From assembly GCF_036021035.1 (NCBI RefSeq), contig NZ_CP107930.1, forward strand, positions 2,046,001 to 2,110,000: a stretch of 64,000 nt of DNA. The letters run 5' to 3'. Positions 59,439 through 64,000 of this stretch are shown piece by piece. The notes below the pieces were generated by a model. It worked only from the letters and a program-made list of their open reading frames with translations, was not told the DNA's origin and did no database searches. Positions within the stretch are counted from its first letter, which is position 1. Each line of letters begins with the position of its first letter. Both the position numbers and the translations under genes were made by a program. This stretch comes from Kineococcus sp. NBC_00420 (GTDB taxonomy: Bacteria; Actinomycetota; Actinomycetes; Actinomycetales; Kineococcaceae).

Positions 59439-60233
59439 ATGAACAGTTCCAGGAGACCGGTGCACGTCCGTCGTCCCGCGGGAGGCTGGGAACTCCTCCA
59501 GATCGCACCCGAGGTGTTCTGCGCGCGGACGCCCCTCGCGAACTGGTACCTGCTGCGCGACGGGCGCGACCTGACCCTGATCGACGCCGGCTACCCCGGC
59601 CACGGGGAACTCGTGCTGGCCTCCGTCGCGGCGCTGGGGCACCAGCCCCGCGACGTCCGTGCGGTCCTGGTGACCCACGCCCACGTCGACCACGTCGGAG
59701 GGCTGGGCGCCGTGCTGCGCGCGGTGCCGGGGGTCCCCGTGCTGCTGGACCCCGCCGAGGTCGCGCACGCCCGTCGCGAGCACCTGGAACAGGTCGGCGT
59801 CCCGACGGTGCTGCGCCAGGCGTGGCGTCCCCGCGTCGCGGCCTGGGCCGTGCGGGCGGTGCGCAGCGGCGGCACCCGGGACGTGCGGATCGCCGACGCG
59901 CAGGCGTTCCCGTCCCCCCGCGCCGGCGCGGCCCTCGACGTCCCCGGCCGCCCCGTGCCGGTGCCGACCCCCGGGCACACCAGCGGGCACAGCGCGTTCC
60001 TCCTCCCCGACCTGGGTGTGGTCCTGACGGGCGACGCCCTCGTGACGGGACACCCGCTCAGCGCGGTCGAGGGCCCGCAACTGCTGCGGGGTTTCTTCCA
60101 CCACGACCCGGCGGCCACCGCGGCGGCCCTGGACGTGCTGGCTGCGGTGCCGGCGGACGTCATCGGTCCCGGGCACGGCGTCCCGCTGGAGTTCCCGCTG
60201 GACCGGGCGGTGGCCGCCGCGCGGTCGCGCTGA
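59439..60233 (+). CDS. Metallo-beta-lactamase-fold hydrolase of the SARP cluster
   Basis: The 264-residue MBL protein has VTHAHVDHVGGLG (HxHxDH: His80, His82, Asp84, His85), VPTPGHTSGHSAFLLPD (next His), LTGDALVTGHP (bridging Asp) and IGPGHGVPL (last His), so all metal ligands are present. It resembles glyoxalase II-like and lactonase-like hydrolases; in biosynthetic loci such proteins cleave thioesters, lactones or serve self-protection. The ATG at 59439 has no ribosome-binding site but lies 6 nt after TAGTTT, so it is probably leaderless. Confidence 0.85.
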   Translation: MNSSRRPVHVRRPAGGWELLQIAPEVFCARTPLANWYLLRDGRDLTLIDAGYPGHGELVLASVAALGHQPRDVRAVLVTHAHVDHVGGLGAVLRAVPGVPVLLDPAEVAHARREHLEQVGVPTVLRQAWRPRVAAWAVRAVRSGGTRDVRIADAQAFPSPRAGAALDVPGRPVPVPTPGHTSGHSAFLLPDLGVVLTGDALVTGHPLSAVEGPQLLRGFFHHDPAATAAALDVLAAVPADVIGPGHGVPLEFPLDRAVAAARSR

Positions 60234-60238
60234 CGAGA

Positions 60239-60290
60239 CGTCGACACGGGCGTCCACGGGGCGTCCACGCGGCGTCGACACGTCGTCGAC
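60239..60290 (+). promoter_or_regulatory. SARP-type heptamer array 2
   Basis: CGTCGAC, CGTCCAC, CGTCCAC, CGTCGAC and CGTCGAC start at 60239, 60251, 60262, 60273 and 60284: five repeats with steps of 12, 11, 11 and 11 bp. They use the same two variants as array 1 and face the rightward FAD oxidase operon. The array ends 71 bp before the start codon. Confidence 0.85.
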
Positions 60291-60293
60291 GGG

Positions 60294-60350
60294 CAGGAGG
60301 TGGAGTGGTCCACGACGCCGGAACGAGCGGCGACCACGTTCCACCTCCTG
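60294..60350 (+). promoter_or_regulatory. 5'-leader hairpin abutting the FAD-oxidase ribosome-binding site
   Basis: CAGGAGGTGGA (60294-60304) and TCCACCTCCTG (60340-60350) pair over 11 bp, with an inner TGGTC/GACCA stem (60306-60310, 60332-60336). The last paired G is the first base of the GGAG (60350-60353) used by the GTG at 60362. It could regulate translation or end leader transcripts. Confidence 0.65.
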
Positions 60351-60361
60351 GAGACGATGCT

Positions 60362-61792
60362 GTGAAGAACGCTGTGGACACCGCGACCGGGCAGTCCCCG
60401 GTCACCCCCGCCCTGGACGGCCTCGACGCCCTGGTCGGTGCCGTGGACGGGCAGGTCCTGCTCCCGGGCGACGACGGGTACGCCGCCGAGTGCTCGCCCT
60501 ACAACCTCGCCGTGGCCCACGCGCCGGCAGTCGTCGTCGGTGCCGCGAGCGCCGCCGACGTGCAGGCCGCGGTGCTCTTCGCGGCCCGCCGGGGACTGCC
60601 GGTGGCCGTGATGGCCACCGGTCACCAGGGTTCGCCGTCCACCGACGGTGCGGTGCTGATCACCACCCGCCGGATGGACGACGTGAGCGTCGACCCCGTC
60701 CGGCGCACGGTGCGCGTGGGGGCCGGGGTCCGCTGGCAGGCGGTGGTGGACGCCGCCGCCGAGCACGGGCTCGCCCCGCTCAACGGGTCCTCGCCCCTGG
60801 TCGGCGTGGTCGGCTACACCCTCGGCGGGGGGTTGAGTCCCACGATGGGCCGCGCCCACGGCTGGGCCTCCGACCACGTCACCGCCCTCGACGTCGTGAC
60901 CGCCGACGGGCGGCTGCACCACCTCGAGAACCGGCCGGACTCCCCCGACGCCGACCTGTTGTGGGGTCTGCTGGCCTCCAAGAGCAACGTGGGGATCGTC
61001 ACGGCGCTGGAGTTCGGGTTGTTCCCCGTGACCCACCTGCACGCCGGGGGGTTGTTCTTCGCCGGTGAGCACGCCGGAGCCGTGCTGTCCGCCTACGCCG
61101 ACCTGACCGCGAACGCCCCGGACGAACTCACCACCTCGATCGCGCTGACGCGCTTCCCGCCGCTGCCGTTCCTGCCGGACTTCCTCAGCGGGAAGTTCGC
61201 GGTGCACGTGCGTTTCTCCCTCCTCGGAGACGCGGCCACGGCCGACGCGTTGCTCGCGCCGTTGCGCGGGTGCGCCCCGGTGGTGCTGGACACGGTCGCC
61301 GAGATCCCCTACCGGGAGAACGCGGCCATCCACGACGATCCCGTCGACCCGGCGCCCTTCGTCCAGCGCACGGTGCTGCTGCGGGAGTTCACGCCCGGGT
61401 CGCTGGCCGACCTCGTCGACCTGTTCGGTCCCGACTCCGACTGCCCGGCGCACATCGTGGAACTGCGCCAGCTCGGTGGTGCGCTCGCCACGAACCCCGA
61501 CCTGCCCTACGCCGCAGCGCACCACGACGCCGCGTTCGCGTTGTGCGTCTTCGTCATCGGCCCGGCGCAGGCCGGCCCGGCGTCGGCGTGGACGGACCGG
61601 GCGTTCCGTCGCCTGGAACCGCACTCGGCGCCGGGCACGTACGCGAACTTCGTCGCGGCCTGGGACACCGACCCCGAGGACGTCCGCCGGGCCTACCTGC
61701 CCGAGACCTTCGCCCGTGCGCAGCGGGTGAAGGCGACCTACGACCCGCAGAACCTGTTCCGCCTCAACCACAACGTCCTGCCCCGCTCCTGA
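60362..61792 (+). CDS. FAD-linked (berberine-bridge-type) oxidoreductase
   Basis: The 476-residue PCMH-type FAD enzyme with C-terminal BBE segment has LPVAVMATGHQGSP (His88 is the likely covalent FAD link), VGAGVRWQAVVDAAAEHGLA, VVGYTLGGGLSPTMGRAHG (with the cysteine of bicovalent members absent), and YDPQNLFRLNHNVLP at the end. Such oxidases use O2 to oxidise alcohols, sugars or polycyclic intermediates and are frequent in natural-product clusters. The GTG at 60362 has GGAG upstream; the frame is open far upstream, but only as antisense coding. It leads a rightward operon with the SnoaL-like gene. Confidence 0.88.
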   Translation: MKNAVDTATGQSPVTPALDGLDALVGAVDGQVLLPGDDGYAAECSPYNLAVAHAPAVVVGAASAADVQAAVLFAARRGLPVAVMATGHQGSPSTDGAVLITTRRMDDVSVDPVRRTVRVGAGVRWQAVVDAAAEHGLAPLNGSSPLVGVVGYTLGGGLSPTMGRAHGWASDHVTALDVVTADGRLHHLENRPDSPDADLLWGLLASKSNVGIVTALEFGLFPVTHLHAGGLFFAGEHAGAVLSAYADLTANAPDELTTSIALTRFPPLPFLPDFLSGKFAVHVRFSLLGDAATADALLAPLRGCAPVVLDTVAEIPYRENAAIHDDPVDPAPFVQRTVLLREFTPGSLADLVDLFGPDSDCPAHIVELRQLGGALATNPDLPYAAAHHDAAFALCVFVIGPAQAGPASAWTDRAFRRLEPHSAPGTYANFVAAWDTDPEDVRRAYLPETFARAQRVKATYDPQNLFRLNHNVLPRS

Positions 61793-61815
61793 TGCGACTC
61801 CCCTGGAGAACGAGA

Positions 61816-62328
61816 ATGACCACGCGAACCCTCACCACCGAAAGCGCGACGTCCGCGGAACTCAGCCACCTCGTGGACCACCACGAGGTCGTCGACGCCG
61901 TCCTGCGCTACACCCGCGCCCTGGACCTCGCCGACGCCGACCTCATGACCTCGGCGCTCACGCCGGACGCGACCGTCGACCTCACCCCGGCCACGGCGAA
62001 GATCGGTCTGGAGTTCCCCGTCCTGACGCCCCGGGAGACCGTCGTGGGCGCTCTCGTCGGCGCCGTCGGTCCCCTGGACACCAGCCACAGCGTCACCAAC
62101 CCGCGCAGCGAGATCACCGGCGACACCGCCGTCCTGACCTGCTACGCCCAGGCCATGCACTTCCTGCCCGGCCAGGGACCCGACCCCGTCCAGACCCGGC
62201 ACGCCCTGATGATGAACCGCTACACCGCCCGGCTCGTGCGTGACGGGGCCACGTGGCGCATCCAGCACCTCAGCATCGACAGCGCCTGGTTCGAGGGTGA
62301 CCCGACCGTCCTGGTCTCCCAGGTCTGA
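61816..62328 (+). CDS. SnoaL-like (NTF2 fold) protein of the SARP cluster
   Basis: The 170-residue protein of the SnoaL_4/scytalone-dehydratase-like group has HHEVVDAVLRYTRALDLADADL at the start, TDATVDLT-type strand (ALTPDATVDLTP), and HALMMNRYTARLVRDG with WRIQHLSIDSAWFEGD near the end. Relatives act as dehydratases, cyclases or ring hydroxylase partners. It follows the FAD oxidase after 23 nt, so the two are probably co-expressed under heptamer array 2. The active-site acid/base pair cannot be assigned without structure. The ATG at 61816 follows GGAGAACGAGA. Confidence 0.84.
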   Translation: MTTRTLTTESATSAELSHLVDHHEVVDAVLRYTRALDLADADLMTSALTPDATVDLTPATAKIGLEFPVLTPRETVVGALVGAVGPLDTSHSVTNPRSEITGDTAVLTCYAQAMHFLPGQGPDPVQTRHALMMNRYTARLVRDGATWRIQHLSIDSAWFEGDPTVLVSQV

Positions 62329-62413
62329 GCCCCCGGCGGGGTGGTCGGGACGGGCGCGGTGTCCTCGCGCCCGAACCCGGCCACCCACCCGGCCCGTCGT
62401 CAGCCACCTGTTC

Positions 62414-62465
62414 TTGACTGAACGGTCCACCACGGCGTAGGTTAAAGACCGAACAGTCCACTACG
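62414..62465 (+). promoter_or_regulatory. Promoter with double TetR-type operator
   Basis: TTGACT (62414-62419), an 18-bp spacer and TAGGTT (62438-62443) form a promoter. GACYGAACRGTCCACYACG occurs at 62416-62434 and 62447-62465, 31 bp apart, covering the -35 and the start region. The GACYGAACRGTC core is an imperfect inverted repeat typical of TetR sites. Confidence 0.82.
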
Positions 62466-62481
62466 AGAACGGAGCACGACG

Positions 62482-63228
62482 ATGAACGCAGCACTCACCG
62501 GCAAGACGGCCCTGGTGACCGGCGGGACCTCCGGCATCGGCCTGGCGGTCGTCCGCCGGTTCGTCGAGGAAGGGGCCCACGTCGTCGTGACCGGGCGGCG
62601 CCAGACGCAGCTCGACGCGGTCGCGGCCGAACTCGGCGACGCGGTGACCACCGTGCAGGCCGACGCCTCCGACCCGGCGCAGGTGAACGCCCTGTTCGAG
62701 GCCGTCGCCGCTCGCGGCACCGGACTGCACGCGGTCCACGTCAACGCCGGCGGCGGGGAGTTCAAGCCCCTGGCCGAGGTCAGCGCGCAGGACATCGACA
62801 CCGCCTTCGCGACCAACGTCCGCGGCACGATCCTCACCGTGCAGGGCGCGCTGCCCTTCCTCGGGGAAGGCGCCGCGATCGTGGTGACCGGCTCCACCGC
62901 CGGATCGGGGACGGAGAAGGACTTCGGCCTCTACGGCGCCTCGAAGGCCGCGGTGGCGACGCTGACCCGCACCTGGGCCGCCGAGCTCGCCCCGCGCGGG
63001 ATCCGCATCAACACCGTCGTCCCCGGCCCCACCGAGACGCCGGGACTGACCGGTCTGGCCCCGGGCAACGAAGCCGGTCTCCTGGCGGCCATCGCCGCCG
63101 GGCTGCCCTTCGGCCGGGTCCTGCGCCCCGAGGAGGTCGCCGCCACCGTCCTCTTCCTCGTCTCCGACCAGAGCTCCGGCATGACCGGCGGCGAGGTCTT
63201 CGTCGACGGCGGCTCCACCATCGCCTGA
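62482..63228 (+). CDS. SDR oxidoreductase
   Basis: The 248-residue classical SDR has TGGTSGIGLAVVRRFVEEG, NAGGGEFKPL, Ser in VTGSTAGSG, YGASKAAV (YxxxK) and VDGGSTIA at the end. Such SDRs next to TetR operators and MFS exporters are common, often with the TetR gene on the other side. The ATG at 62482 has GGAG upstream. It is followed after 54 bp by an MFS gene on the same strand. Whether it belongs to the SARP cluster is open: its promoter is of another type. Confidence 0.87.
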   Translation: MNAALTGKTALVTGGTSGIGLAVVRRFVEEGAHVVVTGRRQTQLDAVAAELGDAVTTVQADASDPAQVNALFEAVAARGTGLHAVHVNAGGGEFKPLAEVSAQDIDTAFATNVRGTILTVQGALPFLGEGAAIVVTGSTAGSGTEKDFGLYGASKAAVATLTRTWAAELAPRGIRINTVVPGPTETPGLTGLAPGNEAGLLAAIAAGLPFGRVLRPEEVAATVLFLVSDQSSGMTGGEVFVDGGSTIA

Positions 63229-63282
63229 CCCACCCGGTCCGGACCAGCCCGCACCACACCAGCCGACGAGGAGGAGACCCCG

Positions 63283-64000
63283 GTGAGCGACCGCACCACG
63301 TCCGTCCCGGCCACGACGGAACGCGAACCCGCACCCCCACCGTCGCCCGCGCGCCGGGGACGACTCGGCGTCGCGTCCGTCGCCCTCGGGTCGTTCGCGA
63401 TCGTCCTCTCGGAGTTCCTCCCCGTCGGACTCCTCCCGGCCATCGCCTCCGGCCTCGACGTGCCCGTCGGGACGGCCGGACTGATGGTCGTCGTCACCGG
63501 GCTCCTCGCGGCGGTCGCCGCTCCCGCGGTCACGGTGGCCGCCTCCGGACTCGACCGGCGCGTCGTGCTCACCGGGCTCAGCGCACTGCTGGTCGTCTCC
63601 GACGTCCTCGCCGCCCTGGCCCCGACCTTCCCGCTCCTCCTGCTCGCCCGGGTGCTCCTGGGGATCAGCCTCGGCGGGTTCTGGGCGATCGGGGCCGGGA
63701 TCGCCGGGCGCCTCGTGGCCCCGGCGGACACGATCCGGGCGACCGCCCTGATCACCGGGGGGATCTCCGTCGCCACGGTCGTCAGCCTCCCGCTGGGCGC
63801 GGCGGTCTCGGCGTTCGCGAGCTGGCGCCTCGCCTTCGTCATCGGCGGTGCGGTCGGCCTCGCCGCCCTCGTCCTGCAACTGATCGCCCTGCCCGGTCTC
63901 CCTGCGGCGCAGCGTGTCCGGGTCTCGGCGCTCGGCGCGCTGTTCCGCGTGCCCCGCGCCCGGGTCGGACTCCTCGGGGCCGCGTTCGCCTTCGCCGCGC
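63283..64000 (+). CDS. MFS transporter, DHA1/AraJ-like (5' part, cut by window edge)
   Basis: About 239 codons are visible, with six TM helices and VLSEFLPVGLLPAIASGLDV in TM1-loop, the hallmark of AraJ/NepI-type drug:H+ antiporters, then LLARVLLGISLGGFWAIGAG in TM4 and VSLPLGAAVSAFASWRLAF (motif C region, TM5-loop-TM6). It is probably an efflux pump. The GTG at 63283 has GAGGAGGAG upstream. It is the second gene of the operon behind the double TetR-type operator. Confidence 0.88.
   Translation, partial: MSDRTTSVPATTEREPAPPPSPARRGRLGVASVALGSFAIVLSEFLPVGLLPAIASGLDVPVGTAGLMVVVTGLLAAVAAPAVTVAASGLDRRVVLTGLSALLVVSDVLAALAPTFPLLLLARVLLGISLGGFWAIGAGIAGRLVAPADTIRATALITGGISVATVVSLPLGAAVSAFASWRLAFVIGGAVGLAALVLQLIALPGLPAAQRVRVSALGALFRVPRARVGLLGAAFAFAA

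Noticed and set aside
57737-60362. Upstream extension of the FAD-oxidase frame by about 875 codons
   Set aside because: It crosses genes on the other strand, the MBL gene in another frame, and the SARP arrays; it has no homology-like features. The FAD domain starts properly at 60362.
1-64000. CRISPR arrays, tRNA or rRNA genes, insertion sequences, prophage, restriction or other defence systems
   Set aside because: No regularly spaced repeats, no tRNA T-loop/acceptor patterns, no transposase, integrase, nuclease or methyltransferase proteins were recognised anywhere.

Overview
The window is very GC-rich (about three quarters G+C by eye) and has the marks of an actinobacterial chromosome: many GTG starts, translationally coupled operons joined by GTGA or ATGA overlaps, small-type PurL with separate PurS and PurQ, a SARP/AfsR-type regulator, and many single-gene regulators preceded by a -10 box exactly 6 nt from the start codon. 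The gene content resembles soil actinomycetes such as Kineosporiales, but the genus cannot be proven from the sequence. I see no tRNA, rRNA, insertion sequence, phage gene, CRISPR array or replication origin. The layout is that of ordinary chromosome carrying many small, locally regulated catabolic modules.

Region 1 (1-8.1 kb) is a myo-inositol locus. A leftward operon encodes IolC, a DeoC/LacD-like aldolase, IolB and IolD (cut by the left edge). A divergent GntR regulator faces it, and about 2.5 kb away lies a sugar-porter MFS transporter whose promoter carries the same TGTC/GACA operator. Inserted between them is a TetR-oxidoreductase divergent pair. Region 2 (8.2-13.9 kb) holds small unrelated genes: a UPF0303 protein, a VOC protein, a roadblock protein, an APH-family kinase, CutC, a second TetR-oxidoreductase pair that looks paralogous to the first, and a Gfo/Idh/MocA oxidoreductase. 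Region 3 (14.0-22.3 kb) holds the purSQL operon, a membrane diguanylate cyclase, a secreted esterase, and a sugar porter divergent from a gluconate-dehydrogenase-like SDR.

Region 4 (22.4-43.2 kb) holds ureide/purine-nitrogen catabolism in two blocks. The first (22.4-26.9 kb) has an RpiR regulator, an allantoate-amidohydrolase-like M20 enzyme, a ureidoglycine-glyoxylate-type aminotransferase and an acetamidase/formamidase. The second (35.8-43.2 kb) has a class III aminotransferase, a PucR regulator, allantoinase, a GntR regulator, a hydantoin-racemase-family protein and an NCS1 permease. Between them sit an SDR/LysR/PhzF module and a tightly coupled flavin monooxygenase-SDR-aldehyde dehydrogenase-MFS operon. 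That operon is bounded at both ends by matching operator sequences, probably for the adjacent TetR protein.

Region 5 (43.4-53.2 kb) holds single genes: an MBL hydrolase, a short UvrA-like ABC protein, a SnoaL/LysR pair, an aminodeoxychorismate-lyase-like enzyme, a disulfide oxidoreductase, a glutamate-cysteine-ligase-like enzyme, and alanine dehydrogenase with its Lrp-type regulator.

Region 6 (53.2-62.3 kb) is the most unusual part. It is a compact specialised-metabolism-like cluster with no scaffold synthase: a SARP with a P-loop lacking its lysine, a divergent PucR/CdaR-like regulator, a group D flavin monooxygenase, a GT1 glycosyltransferase, an MBL hydrolase, a berberine-bridge-type FAD oxidase and a SnoaL-like protein. 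Two arrays of a GTSGACG/CGTCSAC heptamer with an 11-bp period, the geometry expected of SARP sites, lie in front of the two structural operons and face the correct way for each. The window ends (62.4-64 kb) in an SDR-MFS operon behind a double TetR-type operator whose repressor gene is not in view.
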